A DNA stretch of 64,000 nt from Actinomyces sp. oral taxon 171 str. F0337 (lineage in GTDB: Bacteria > Actinomycetota > Actinomycetes > Actinomycetales > Actinomycetaceae): the NCBI RefSeq assembly GCF_005696555.1, contig NZ_CP040005.1, positions 806,001 through 870,000 on the forward strand, in the 5' to 3' direction. A program made the translations under genes and the position numbers. Positions 17,446 through 27,845 of the stretch are shown one piece after another. Each line of letters begins with the position of its first letter. Within the stretch, counting starts at the first letter, position 1. Below the pieces are notes generated by a model, which searched no databases, was not told where the DNA came from, and worked only from the letters and a program-made list of their open reading frames with translations.

Positions 17446-18498
17446 GTGACGACAGCGACGACGGCAACGACCAAGGCAACTGAGTCGGTCGCGCCCGAGG
17501 GTCCGCCCCCAGGCGCCGGAGGCGCTGATCGGCTCGACGTGCTCACCATCGGGCGCTGCGGCATTGACATCTATCCCCTCCAGGTCGGCGTCGGGCTGGA
17601 GGACGTGGAGAGCTTCGGCAAGTTCCTGGGCGGAAGCCCCACCAATGTGGCGGTGGCCGCCGCCCGCTACGGGCACCGCTCCGCCGTCGTCACCGGCGTT
17701 GGCAACGACCCCTTCGGGCGCTTCGTGCACACCGAGATGCGCCGCCTGGGCGTCGACGACCGCCACGTCGTCACCAAGGCCGCCTACAACACCCCGGTCA
17801 CCTTCTGCGAGATCTTCCCGCCGGATGACTTCCCCCTCTACTTCTACCGCGAGCCATCGGCCCCCGATCTGGAGCTGACCTGGGACGACCTGCCGCTGGA
17901 GTCCATCCGCGACGCCTCCATCTTCTGGATCTCGGTGACCGGGCTGAGCAAGGAGCCCTCGCGCTCGGCCCACCACGCGGCCCTGGGCACCCGCGACCGG
18001 CGGCGCTTCACGATCGCCGACCTCGACTACCGTCCCATGTTCTGGAAGGACAAGGAGACGGCCCACCGGGAGGTCTCCAGGATCCTGCCCAAGGTCACCG
18101 TCGCCATCGGCAACCGGGAGGAGTGCGAGGTCGCCGTCGGCGAGCGCGACCCCGAGCGGGCGGCCGACGCCCTCCTGGAGGCCGGCGTCGAGCTGGCCAT
18201 CGTCAAGCAGGGGCTGGAGGGGACGCTGGCCAAGACCCGCACCGAGCGGGTGGAGATGCCCGTGACCTCAGTGGACACGAAGAACGGCCTGGGTGCCGGG
18301 GACGCCTTCGGCGGGGCCATCTGCCACGGTCTGCTGTCGGGATGGTCCCTGGAGAAGACCATCTTCGCCGCCTCCACCGCGGGGGCGATCGTCTCGTCCC
18401 GACTGGAGTGCTCCACCGCCATGCCCACCGAGCCCGAGCTGCTCGAGCTCATGCGCGCCTGCCGCGACGAGGTCGCCCCGGGGCTGACGGACCTGTGA
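17446..18498 (+). CDS. iolC: 5-dehydro-2-deoxygluconokinase
   Basis: A 350-residue PfkB-family sugar kinase that phosphorylates 5-dehydro-2-deoxy-D-gluconate (DKG). After a low-complexity N terminus of about 28 residues come LTIGRCGIDIYP, the PfkB signature GGSPTNVAVAAARYG and VVTGVGNDPFG. The catalytic ATP-binding segment NGLGAGDAFGGA, with its Asp base, is near residue 285. The TIGRCGIDIYP start is characteristic of IolC. The GTG start at 17446 precedes this; GGAGA lies upstream. It is first in the operon with the Cgl0159-type gene, iolB and iolD. Confidence 0.92.
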   Translation: MTTATTATTKATESVAPEGPPPGAGGADRLDVLTIGRCGIDIYPLQVGVGLEDVESFGKFLGGSPTNVAVAAARYGHRSAVVTGVGNDPFGRFVHTEMRRLGVDDRHVVTKAAYNTPVTFCEIFPPDDFPLYFYREPSAPDLELTWDDLPLESIRDASIFWISVTGLSKEPSRSAHHAALGTRDRRRFTIADLDYRPMFWKDKETAHREVSRILPKVTVAIGNREECEVAVGERDPERAADALLEAGVELAIVKQGLEGTLAKTRTERVEMPVTSVDTKNGLGAGDAFGGAICHGLLSGWSLEKTIFAASTAGAIVSSRLECSTAMPTEPELLELMRACRDEVAPGLTDL

Positions 18499-18508
18499 GG
18501 AGCCCCCG

Positions 18509-19423
18509 ATGAGCGCATCACCCACCCCTGCCGCCTCCGCCTCGGGGCCGCGGCCGCTGACCGACGCCGTCACCGAGATCCGGGCCACCGACCCCGGCCG
18601 TATCGGTCGGGCGCTGGCCCAGCGCCCCCGCGCCGACCTGGCCGGGGCCGGGCGCCTCATGGTCATCGCCTGCGACCACCCGGCCCGCGGGGCCCTGGGG
18701 GCGGGGGAGCGGCCCCTGGCGATGGCCGACCGTGAGGACCTCCTCCAGCGCTGCATGACGGCCCTGTCCCGCCCCGGCGTCAACGGGTTCCTGGGAACCG
18801 CGGAGATCATCGAGGACCTGACGCTCCTGGGCGCCCTGGACGGCAAGCTCGTGTGGGGCTCCATGAACCGGATCGGCCTCCAGGGGGCCTCCTTCGAGAT
18901 GGATGACCGCTTCGGCGCCTACGACGCCGAGGGCATCGAGGCCTCTCACCTCGACGGCGGCAAGATGCTCACCCGCGTCAACTACGCCGACCCCGCCAGC
19001 GCCGCCACCCTCGAGGCCAGCGCCAAGGCCATCGACTCCCTGTCCGAGCGCGGGCTGAACGCGATGATCGAGCCCTTCATCTCGCGGTGGGAGGGCGGCC
19101 GGATCGTCAACGACATCAGCGAGGAGGCCGTCATCCGCTCGATCTGCATCGCCCAGGCGCTGGGGCGCAGCTCGGCGCACACCTGGCTCAAGCTGCCCTG
19201 CGTCAGCGGCCCCGCCTCAATGCGGCGCGTCATGGCCTCCACCTCCCTGCCCAGCCTCATTCTGGGCGGCGAGGTCTCGGCCGACCCCGAGGCCACCCGG
19301 GCTTCCTGGGCGGCCGCCCTCGAGCTGCCCAATGTCAGGGGGCTGGTCGTGGGCCGCTCCCTGCTCTACCCGGGCAATGACGACGTCAAGGCCGCCGTCG
19401 ACGCCGCCGTCGCCCTGCTGTGA
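18509..19423 (+). CDS. Cgl0159-family (beta/alpha)8-barrel protein, aldolase-like
   Basis: A 304-residue protein of the Cgl0159 type, which sits next to iolC in actinobacterial inositol operons. Typical segments are LMVIACDHPARGALGAGE, NGFLGTAEIIEDL, KLVWGSMNRIGLQGASFE, LNAMIEPFISRW and GLVVGRSLLYPG. The fold is that of DeoC/LacD-like aldolases. No classical iolJ aldolase is seen, so this protein is a good candidate to cleave DKG 6-phosphate into dihydroxyacetone phosphate and malonic semialdehyde; that activity is inferred. It starts 10 bp after iolC stops and is clearly co-transcribed. Confidence 0.8.
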   Translation: MSASPTPAASASGPRPLTDAVTEIRATDPGRIGRALAQRPRADLAGAGRLMVIACDHPARGALGAGERPLAMADREDLLQRCMTALSRPGVNGFLGTAEIIEDLTLLGALDGKLVWGSMNRIGLQGASFEMDDRFGAYDAEGIEASHLDGGKMLTRVNYADPASAATLEASAKAIDSLSERGLNAMIEPFISRWEGGRIVNDISEEAVIRSICIAQALGRSSAHTWLKLPCVSGPASMRRVMASTSLPSLILGGEVSADPEATRASWAAALELPNVRGLVVGRSLLYPGNDDVKAAVDAAVALL

Positions 19424-19549
19424 GCACCTGAAGCATCCACAAGCGGGGCGACCGCCCCAGTCCGCAGCCACTGTCAATCGGCCCCGGCAGGGCCGCCCCG
19501 TACGAGACAATCCGCACGAGTACCACCCAGGAGCTGAAGGAGCACCACC

Positions 19550-20464
19550 ATGGGCCACACCGACCGCACCGCCCAGCCCGAGACGTCGAGTCAGTCCCGC
19601 TACGTCATCCGCGCCGGCGAGCTCGCCCACGACAGCTACGAGCTGGACCTCACCCCTGAGCGGGCCGGTTGGGAGTGGTCCTCCCTGCGCGTGGTGGCGC
19701 TCGCCCCCGGTGGGAGCCTGACCGTGCCCGCCGGCGAGCACGAGTACCTCGTCCTGCCGCTGTCGGGGGGCTGCGGCGTCCAGGCCGGCGGTGAGCGCTT
19801 CGAGGTCGCCGGCCGCGAGTCGGTCTTCACCGACATCACCGACTACGTCTACGTCCCCCGCCGCACTGAGGTGACCCTCACCAGCGCAGACGGCGCCCGC
19901 ATCGCCCTGCCCGGCTCCAAGGCCACCACCGACAAGCCGCTGCGCTACTGCCCGCGCTCCGAGGTCGGCACCGGCCTGCGCGGGGCCGGCCCCTCCTCGC
20001 GCCAGGTCAACAACTACGCCCTGGGCAACGACGTCGAGACCTCCCACCTGCTGGCCTGCGAGGTCCTGACCCCCGGGGGCAACTGGTCCTCCTACCCGCC
20101 CCACAAGCACGACGAGCACACCGAGGTCGAGCGGGTCCTGGAGGAGATCTACTACTACCAGGTCCGCGCCGGCGAGGGTGACGCCGAGGGCTTCGCGCTC
20201 CAGCGCATCTACCCCTCGCCCGGCCACGACATCGACGTGTGCACCGAGGTGCGCGACGGTGACGTCGTCGTCATGCCCTACGGCTACCACGGCCCCTCCG
20301 TGGCCGCCCCCGGCTACGACCTCTACTACCTCAACGTCATGGCCGGCCCCGCCGAGGACTCCGTGTGGCTCATGACCGACGACCCCCACCACACCTGGGT
20401 GCGCCAGACCTGGGAAGGGCAGGAGGTCGACCCGCGCCTGCCCATGACCCCCATGAACGACTAG
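19550..20464 (+). CDS. iolB: 5-deoxy-glucuronate isomerase
   Basis: A 304-residue double-cupin protein of the IolB family, which isomerises 5-deoxy-D-glucuronate to DKG. The metal-binding motif is HKHDEHTEVERVLEEIYYYQ near residues 184-203, with further conserved LPGSKA, RQVNNYALG and VVVMPYGYHGPSVAAPGYDL. ATG 19550 is preceded by AAGGAG. It lies 126 bp after the Cgl0159-type gene without a visible terminator, consistent with a single iolC-iolD operon. Confidence 0.93.
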   Translation: MGHTDRTAQPETSSQSRYVIRAGELAHDSYELDLTPERAGWEWSSLRVVALAPGGSLTVPAGEHEYLVLPLSGGCGVQAGGERFEVAGRESVFTDITDYVYVPRRTEVTLTSADGARIALPGSKATTDKPLRYCPRSEVGTGLRGAGPSSRQVNNYALGNDVETSHLLACEVLTPGGNWSSYPPHKHDEHTEVERVLEEIYYYQVRAGEGDAEGFALQRIYPSPGHDIDVCTEVRDGDVVVMPYGYHGPSVAAPGYDLYYLNVMAGPAEDSVWLMTDDPHHTWVRQTWEGQEVDPRLPMTPMND

Positions 20465-20518
20465 CCGACCCGCCTTTCGACCGCCCCCACCACCTGAGAA
20501 GAGCAGAGAAGAACCACG

Positions 20519-22426
20519 ATGAGTAACGAAGCCTACGCCGGCACGATCCGCCTGACGGTCGCCCAGGCCACCATCCGTTTCCTGTCCAACCAGTACTCCG
20601 AGCGCGACGGCGTCGAGCAGCGCCTCATCGCCGGCGCCTTCGGGATCTTCGGCCACGGCAACGTGGCCGGCATCGGTCAGGCCCTCCTGCAGAACGAGAT
20701 CGCCCGCGCCGACGGCGAGCAGGAGATGCCCTACATCATGCCCCGCAACGAGCAGGGGCAGGTGCACGCGGCCGCTGCCTTCGCCAAGACCACCAACCGC
20801 CTCCAGACCTACATGTGCACGGCCTCCATCGGTCCGGGGTCCCTCAACATGGTCACCGGGGCCGCCCTGGCCACCACCAACCGCCTGCCGGTGCTGCTGC
20901 TCCCCTCCGACCAGTTCGCCACCCGCGTCCCCGACCCCGTGCTCCAGCAGCTGGAGGACCCCACCAGCCTGGACGTCTCGGTCAATGACGCCTTCCGGCC
21001 CGTCTCGCGCTTCTTCGACCGCATCAACCGGCCCGAGCAGCTCATCCCCTCGCTGCTGAACGCCATGCGCGTGCTCACCGACCCGGCCGAGACCGGCGCG
21101 GTCACCATCGCCATGCCTCAGGACGTCCAGGCCGAGGTCTTCGACTGGCCCGTGGAGCTGTTCCGCAAGCGCGTGTGGCACGTGCGCCGCCCGGTGCCCG
21201 AGCCCGCCGCCCTGGAGCGCGCCGTCGCCCTCATCAAGGCCGCCAAGCGCCCCCTCATCATCGCCGGCGGAGGCACCATCTACGCCGGTGCCAGCGAGGA
21301 GCTGCGCGCCCTGGCCACCGCCACCGGCATCCCGGTGGGCGACACCCAGGCCGGCAAGGGCGCCATCAACTTCGACCACCCCAGCGCCGTGGGCGGCGTG
21401 GGCTCCACCGGATGCGACTCCGGCAACCACATCGCTGACAAGGCCGACCTCATCATCGGCGTGGGCACCCGCTACTCCGACTTCACCACGGCCTCCAAGA
21501 CCCAGTTCAAGAACCCCAACGTGACGTTCGTGAACATCAACGTCACCCCCTTCGACGCCGCCAAGGAGAGCGCGGAGATGGTGGTGGCCGACGCCCGCGA
21601 GGCCCTGGCGGCCCTGAGGGAGGCGCTCGCGGACTACCGTGTCGAGACGGCCTACTCCGAGGAGATCACCGCGGAGAAGGAGGCCTGGCTCAAGGCCACC
21701 GAGCGCTGCTACCACCTGGACCACGGGCCCCTGCCCGCCCAGACCGAGGTCTTCGGCGCCCTCAACGAGCTCATGGGGGAGGAGGACGTGGTCATCAACG
21801 CCGCCGGCTCCATGCCCGGTGACCTCCAGGCCCTGTGGCAGGCCCGCAGCCCGCTGCAGTACCACGTGGAGTACGCCTTCTCCTGCATGGGCTACGAGGT
21901 GCCCGCCGCCATGGGCGTCAAGCTCGCCCGCCCCGAGGTCGAGGTGGTCTCCATCGTGGGTGACGGCACCTACCAGATGCTCCCCATGGAGCTGGCCACC
22001 GTGGTCCAGGAGAACATCAAGGTCATCTACGTCCTGCTGCAGAACTACGGCTTCTGCTCCATCGGCGCCCTCTCGGAGTCCCGCGGGTCCCAGCGCTTCG
22101 GCACCAAGTACCGCCGGCGCGGCGAGGGCAGCCACCTGGCCGACGAGCAGGTCATCGACGGCGTCGACATCGCCGCCAACGCCCGCTCCTGGGGTCTGGA
22201 CGTCCTCGAGGTCCACACCATCGCGGAGTTCAAGGAGGCCTACCGCAAGGCCGAGGCCTCCGACCGTCCCACGATGATCCACATCGAGACCGACCTCTAC
22301 GGCCCCAACCCTCCCGGGTCGAGCTGGTGGGACGTCCCGGTCTCGGGCGTCTCCGAGCTGGAGTCCACGCAGCGCGCCTACGAGGAGTACCTGCGTGACC
22401 GCAAGCCTCAACGTCACTACCTGTAA
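20519..22426 (+). CDS. iolD: 3D-(3,5/4)-trihydroxycyclohexane-1,2-dione acylhydrolase
   Basis: A 635-residue thiamine diphosphate enzyme that opens the cyclitol ring to give 5-deoxy-glucuronate. The N-terminal half has GIFGHGNVAGIGQAL and NEQGQVHAAAAFAK. The C-terminal ThDP/Mg-binding motif runs from GDGTYQMLPMELATV to LLQNYGF. A FAD/NAD-like middle domain includes IIAGGGTIYAGA. The length and order match IolD. It is the last gene of the iolC operon and is followed by a strong terminator. Confidence 0.95.
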   Translation: MSNEAYAGTIRLTVAQATIRFLSNQYSERDGVEQRLIAGAFGIFGHGNVAGIGQALLQNEIARADGEQEMPYIMPRNEQGQVHAAAAFAKTTNRLQTYMCTASIGPGSLNMVTGAALATTNRLPVLLLPSDQFATRVPDPVLQQLEDPTSLDVSVNDAFRPVSRFFDRINRPEQLIPSLLNAMRVLTDPAETGAVTIAMPQDVQAEVFDWPVELFRKRVWHVRRPVPEPAALERAVALIKAAKRPLIIAGGGTIYAGASEELRALATATGIPVGDTQAGKGAINFDHPSAVGGVGSTGCDSGNHIADKADLIIGVGTRYSDFTTASKTQFKNPNVTFVNINVTPFDAAKESAEMVVADAREALAALREALADYRVETAYSEEITAEKEAWLKATERCYHLDHGPLPAQTEVFGALNELMGEEDVVINAAGSMPGDLQALWQARSPLQYHVEYAFSCMGYEVPAAMGVKLARPEVEVVSIVGDGTYQMLPMELATVVQENIKVIYVLLQNYGFCSIGALSESRGSQRFGTKYRRRGEGSHLADEQVIDGVDIAANARSWGLDVLEVHTIAEFKEAYRKAEASDRPTMIHIETDLYGPNPPGSSWWDVPVSGVSELESTQRAYEEYLRDRKPQRHYL

Positions 22427-22492
22427 GGCCACTACCTGAAGGGATCGCAGGTAGGACGCGGGAAATGGCGCGCAGCTCCTGCGCCAGCCGCG

Positions 22493-22535
22493 ACGGCGGG
22501 GGTCCACGGCGGATAGTGCCGTGGACCCCCGCCGT
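22493..22535 (+). terminator. Terminator of the iolC-iolD operon
   Basis: An 18-bp perfect stem (ACGGCGGGGGTCCACGGC and its complement) with a 7-base loop lies 66 bp after the iolD stop. Confidence 0.85.
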
Positions 22536-22630
22536 GCGCGCGCTCCCTTCTGGGACGGGTGTCCCTCGGGTGCTGTGTCAGCGGCGCTGCGGAAGGACGC
22601 CAAGATCACGATGTGGTCAACGCCCCCATT

Positions 22631-22644
22631 ATGTTCTGACAAAA
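22631..22644. promoter_or_regulatory. IolR-type operator upstream of iolA
   Basis: ATGTTCTGACAAAA (core 22632-22641) has the same core as the site in front of iolC. It lies 155 bp upstream of ATG 22799 and just after the operon terminator. Confidence 0.75.
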
Positions 22645-22798
22645 CGGCACCATTTGCCGTCTAGGACGTTAGGCTTGGAGTACATGCAAGGCGCTGGGCG
22701 CCCGACCGGCCCGTTCGTGAGACCTTGGTCGGGGTCCGGCCCTGCCCACCCCATAGACGGGGTGGGTCCGCGAAACCGACAATCAGGAGTCGATAACG

Positions 22799-24292
<1,494 letters not shown>

Positions 24293-24318
24293 GCCCGGCT
24301 GCTCCGCCACCCATCACC

Positions 24319-24385
24319 GCGGACGCACCATAGAACTCAACGACTGATCTGCAGGATGAGTCCGCGAGATCTACGGTGCGTCCGC
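24319..24385 (+). terminator. Inverted repeat after iolA
   Basis: GCGGACGCACC (24319-24329) is perfectly complementary to GGTGCGTCCGC (24375-24385). The 45-base loop holds a smaller GATCT/AGATC pairing. It probably ends the iolA transcript. Confidence 0.5.
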
Positions 24386-24416
24386 GCCTTGTTGGAAGCG
24401 CTAGAGATCAGACCTC

Positions 24417-24430
24417 TTTGTCAGTACAAA
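24417..24430. promoter_or_regulatory. IolR-type operator upstream of the 24514 gene
   Basis: TTTGTCAGTACAAA is a symmetrical site with one change in the GAC arm. It lies 83 bp upstream of ATG 24514. Confidence 0.68.
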
Positions 24431-24513
24431 ACTCTATGCTTTCGATCAGTTGAGGTATATCGTGGATCTCGCATCCGAAACGATTCGGGTATCGCCACGC
24501 GAAGGAGACAACG

Positions 24514-25443
24514 ATGTCCAAAGCCGTCAACACCAACGATCCCAAGTACTCCAAACTCACCATCGGTGTCTGCCCCGACCAGTGGGGCGTCTGGTTCCCC
24601 GAGGACCCCAGGCAGATGGACCCCCGTCAGGCCTGGGAGGAGATGGCCGAGGCCGGCTTCGAGGTCATCGAGACCGGCCCCTTCGGCTACTTCCCGACCG
24701 CCCCCAAGGAGCTCCAGAAGTGGTGCGACGAGTTCGGCATGAGGGTGGTGGCCGGTACCGGCTGGGGCGTCCTGCACAAGCAGGAGGCCTGGGAGACCAC
24801 CCTCAAGACCTTCCGCGCCATCGCCGAGACCCACGCCGCCGTCGGCGCCGAGTACATCGTCCACCTGCCCCCGCTCTACCGCGATGACAAGACCTGGGAG
24901 TGGACCGACGACCGCGTCCTGTCCGACGACGCCTGGAAGCTCTACGTCGAGCACGCCAACGCCCTGGGGCAGATGCTCCTGGATGAGTACGGCCTCAAGA
25001 TGGTCCTCCACCCCCACGGCGACTCTCACATCGAGACTCCCGAGGAGATCGCCCGCATCTTCGACGCCACCGACCCCACCTACGTCAACCTGTGCCTGGA
25101 CTCCGGGCACGTCGTCTACGGAGGCGGCGACCCCGTCGAGCTGTGCCGGAAGTACCCCGAGCGCATCACCTACGTCCACATCAAGGCCTTCGACGAGGGC
25201 ATCACCCGAGAGGCCCATGAGAAGGACTGGCCCTTCGGTGAGGCCGTCACCAAGGGCGCCTCAGTCTGCCCGCCCGCCGGCCTGCCCGAGATGCACGAGT
25301 TCGTCGACGCCCTGGCCGCCCTGGACAAGCCGATCTACGCGATCTGCGAGCAGGACTGCTACCCCTGCGAGCCCTCCTTCCCCAAGCAGAACGCCATCAA
25401 CATGCGCACGTACGTGGCCGAGTGCGGCCTGGGACTGGCCTGA
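24514..25443 (+). CDS. IolE/IolI-like TIM-barrel protein
   Basis: A 309-residue xylose-isomerase-like protein with metal-ligand segments MVLHPHGDSHIE, LCLDSGHVVYGGGD and ITYVHIKAF, and a typical N terminus LTIGVCPDQWGVWFPEDP. In actinobacterial inositol clusters genes of this type precede iolG. The reaction could be inosose dehydration or isomerisation of a keto-inositol. The classical IolE is the gene at 7425, so this one may handle another isomer. ATG 24514 has GAAGGAG upstream. The oxidoreductase iolG follows after 61 bp on the same strand. Confidence 0.8.
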   Translation: MSKAVNTNDPKYSKLTIGVCPDQWGVWFPEDPRQMDPRQAWEEMAEAGFEVIETGPFGYFPTAPKELQKWCDEFGMRVVAGTGWGVLHKQEAWETTLKTFRAIAETHAAVGAEYIVHLPPLYRDDKTWEWTDDRVLSDDAWKLYVEHANALGQMLLDEYGLKMVLHPHGDSHIETPEEIARIFDATDPTYVNLCLDSGHVVYGGGDPVELCRKYPERITYVHIKAFDEGITREAHEKDWPFGEAVTKGASVCPPAGLPEMHEFVDALAALDKPIYAICEQDCYPCEPSFPKQNAINMRTYVAECGLGLA

Positions 25444-25504
25444 GGCCTTCCGCCGCGTCCAACAGCCGACCTACCACTGACACCACCTCAACGAGGAGAC
25501 ACGC

Positions 25505-26515
25505 ATGACTGTACGCATCGGACTCATCGGCGCCGGCGGCATGGGCCGCGCCCACCTGGCCCGCATCGCGGGCGTCCTGTCCGGCGGCGAGATCGTCGCC
25601 GTGGCCGACATCAACCACGAGGCCGCGGTCTCGGCCGCGCAGCCCTACGGCGCCAAGGCCTACGACAGCGCCGACGATCTCATCAACGACCCGGACGTCG
25701 ACGCCGTCCTCATCGCCACCTTCGGCAAGGTCCACGCCCCGGACGTCATCAAGGCTGTCGAGGCCGGCAAGTACGTCCTGTGCGAGAAGCCGCTGGCCAC
25801 CACCGCCGAGGACTGCATCGCCATCATGGAGGCCGAGCAGAAGGCCGGCAAGAAGCTCGTCACCGTGGGCTTCATGCGCCGCTTCGACGCCGCCTACAAC
25901 GAGATGAAGAAGGTCCTCGACGACGGCGACAACGGACGGGCCCTCCTGGTCCACAACCGTCACCGCAACCCCACCGTGCCGGAGTCCTACACCTCGCGCA
26001 TGGCCATCGACGACACGGCGATCCACGAGATCGACACGATGCGCTGGCTCCTGGACGAGGAGATCGTCAAGGTGCGCGTCGAGCGCCCGAGGTCCACCAC
26101 CCACCGCTTCGACCACCTCATCGACCCGGTCGTCGTCGTCATGTACACCGAGTCCGGCGTGCGCATCGACGACGAGGTCAACGTCAACCTGCAGTACGCC
26201 TACTCCATCGAGTGCGAGCTCGTGCTGGAGACCGCCGCGGTGAGGCTGGGCGACCAGGAGCGGATCCACATCCGCGACATCCACGGCAACCGCAACGCCA
26301 TGTGCCAGTCGCACATCGACCGCTTCGAGGACGCCTTCAACCGCGAGGTGCAGGAGTGGATCAACGCCGTGGCCCGCGACGAGCACACCGGCTCGACCTC
26401 CTGGGACGGCTACGCGGCCACCTCCGTGGTCGACGCGGCGGTCGCGTCACTGGAGGACGAGTCCTCGCCGATGGTCGACGTCACGCTCATCGACAAGCCC
26501 GCCTTCTACGCCTGA
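25505..26515 (+). CDS. iolG: Myo-inositol 2-dehydrogenase
   Basis: A 336-residue Gfo/Idh/MocA dehydrogenase of the canonical IolG group, oxidising myo-inositol to 2-keto-myo-inositol with NAD. It has the Rossmann motif IGLIGAGGMGRAHLARI, the catalytic Lys in VLCEKPLATT, VGFMRRFDAAYNEMK, the Asp/His pair in DDTAIHEIDTMRWLL, and NRHRNPTVPESYTS. ATG 25505 follows GAGGAGA. It is the second gene of a two-gene unit and is followed by a Rho-independent terminator. Confidence 0.9.
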   Translation: MTVRIGLIGAGGMGRAHLARIAGVLSGGEIVAVADINHEAAVSAAQPYGAKAYDSADDLINDPDVDAVLIATFGKVHAPDVIKAVEAGKYVLCEKPLATTAEDCIAIMEAEQKAGKKLVTVGFMRRFDAAYNEMKKVLDDGDNGRALLVHNRHRNPTVPESYTSRMAIDDTAIHEIDTMRWLLDEEIVKVRVERPRSTTHRFDHLIDPVVVVMYTESGVRIDDEVNVNLQYAYSIECELVLETAAVRLGDQERIHIRDIHGNRNAMCQSHIDRFEDAFNREVQEWINAVARDEHTGSTSWDGYAATSVVDAAVASLEDESSPMVDVTLIDKPAFYA

Positions 26516-26635
26516 AGCCTCCCGTCATCGTCCTCGCCGATACGGCCGCTTGCCGGAGCGTTCGCGATTGCTGCGTGTTCGCGAGTGCGCCGGGGTCGCC
26601 CTCGGCAGGACGGTGACGGGTCCCGCCCGCCGTGT

Positions 26636-26672
26636 TCGTCCCGGGAGGCATGAGCCCCGCCTCCCGGGACGA
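26636..26672 (+). terminator. Rho-independent terminator after iolG
   Basis: TCGTCCCGGGAGGC pairs with GCCTCCCGGGACGA across a 9-base loop and is followed by GGACTTTT. Confidence 0.85.
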
Positions 26673-26757
26673 GGACTTTTCGTCGGCAGGACGGGGGTCT
26701 CCTGCCGCTTCGTTGAAGGATCTGGAAATTCCCGCCACGACCACTTCCCCAGACGTC

Positions 26758-26771
26758 ATTGTCATGACATT
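26758..26771. promoter_or_regulatory. IolR-type operator upstream of the iolH-like gene
   Basis: CATTGTCATGACATT contains the core TGTCATGACA (26760-26769), which fits the KGWCHTRACA motif. It lies about 45 bp upstream of the chosen TTG start at 26816. Confidence 0.72.
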
Positions 26772-26815
26772 ATGGGGGTGTCGACATGGATGTCGGCGCC
26801 CGAGAGGAGACCTCC

Positions 26816-27685
26816 TTGGTAGACATCGCCCTTGACCCGAACATGTACTACCGCACCATGTCCACGGTGCGCACGCTCCACAAGGCCGCCGAGCTGGGCT
26901 TCGAGCACGTCGAGCTCTCACCCAACGCGGACTTCCACTTCTGGCACCACCGCCCCGCCGCCGACGACGCCTTCGTCGCCGAGCTCAACAAGGCTCAGAA
27001 GGAGACGGGCGTCAAGGTGCGCACCCTCAACCCCGTCTTCAACTGGTCCTCGCCCGACGAGGAGGAGCGGCGCGCCCAGGTGTCCAACTGGCGCCGCCTG
27101 CTCGAGCTCGCCGACCAGATCGACGTCCGGGAGATCACCTCCGAGTTCTCCGGAGACCGCAACCAGGCCCGCCGCAGCGAGGAGCAGTGGTTCCGCTCCA
27201 TCGAGGAGCTCATCCCCGACTTCGAGCGCTACGGCATCCGCCTCAACATGGAGGCCCACCCCTACGACTTCGTCGAGCTGCACGACCCCGCCCTGAACCT
27301 CGTGCGTGCGGTCAACAAGGACTGGATCGGCTACGAGTTCTGCTGCCCCCACGCCTTCCACCTCTCCGACGGTGCCGGCGACGTCGAGCGCATGATCCGC
27401 ACCGCCCACGAGGCCGGCAAGCTGCGCGAGGTCCACATCGCCGACGGCTTCAACCACCGCGCCAACGACGGCAACCGCTACATCGTCAACCCGCCCGGCG
27501 CCGACGTCACCGTCCACCAGCACAACGAGATCGGCAACGGCGAGGTCGACTGGGACGCCGTCTTCTCCACGCTGCGTGACATCAGCTTCGACGGCGTGCT
27601 CTCCGTGTGCGTCTTCGGCTGGCACGAGCACGCCGACGACATCAACCGCCGAGTGCTGGCCCGGCTCCGCGAGGAGCTCGGCTGA
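26816..27685 (+). CDS. iolH: IolH-like TIM-barrel protein
   Basis: A 289-residue TIM-barrel protein of the type annotated as IolH or sugar phosphate isomerase in actinobacterial inositol clusters. It begins DIALDPNMYYRTMSTVRT and contains HVELSPNADFHFW, EITSEFSGDRNQA, LNMEAHPYDFVE, VHIADGFNHRA and VTVHQHNEIGNGEVDWDAVF. The role of IolH in inositol breakdown is not settled. TTG 26816 is preferred, because AGAGGAGA ends six bases before it; the upstream ATG 26786 has no ribosome site and lies close to the operator. The transporter gene follows after 160 bp, with a GC-rich hairpin in between. Confidence 0.78.
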   Translation: MVDIALDPNMYYRTMSTVRTLHKAAELGFEHVELSPNADFHFWHHRPAADDAFVAELNKAQKETGVKVRTLNPVFNWSSPDEEERRAQVSNWRRLLELADQIDVREITSEFSGDRNQARRSEEQWFRSIEELIPDFERYGIRLNMEAHPYDFVELHDPALNLVRAVNKDWIGYEFCCPHAFHLSDGAGDVERMIRTAHEAGKLREVHIADGFNHRANDGNRYIVNPPGADVTVHQHNEIGNGEVDWDAVFSTLRDISFDGVLSVCVFGWHEHADDINRRVLARLREELG

Positions 27686-27692
27686 CCCTCAT

Positions 27693-27720
27693 CGGCCCTC
27701 GCCGCTCCCGGTGAGGGCCG
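27693..27720 (+). terminator. Possible attenuating hairpin between iolH-like and transporter genes
   Basis: CGGCCCTC pairs with GAGGGCCG across a 12-base loop just after the iolH-like stop codon. It is short and may only partly end transcription, because no new operator precedes the transporter. Confidence 0.45.
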
Positions 27721-27845
27721 CCCACGCTGCCGGCTCCCGCTCCTGCGCTGCGGCGCGGTGACCGGCGGACCGGGCCATCCGGTCCACCCAGCAGCGCTCT
27801 CTTTCGCCTCCGCCAACGATGGCGGACGACCCAAGGAGTTCCTTC

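Noticed and set aside
19217..22642. 1141-codon open frame on the minus strand
   Set aside because: It lies opposite the Cgl0159-type gene, iolB and iolD, which are clearly recognised. It is a by-product of high GC at third codon positions and its translation is low-complexity.
24340..24385. Hammerhead-like stretch GGATGAGTCCGCGAGATC in the gap after iolA
   Set aside because: It resembles the GATGAGTCC part of a hammerhead core, but the CTGATGAG start and the GAAA core segment with its closing stem are missing. The inverted repeat is better explained as a terminator.
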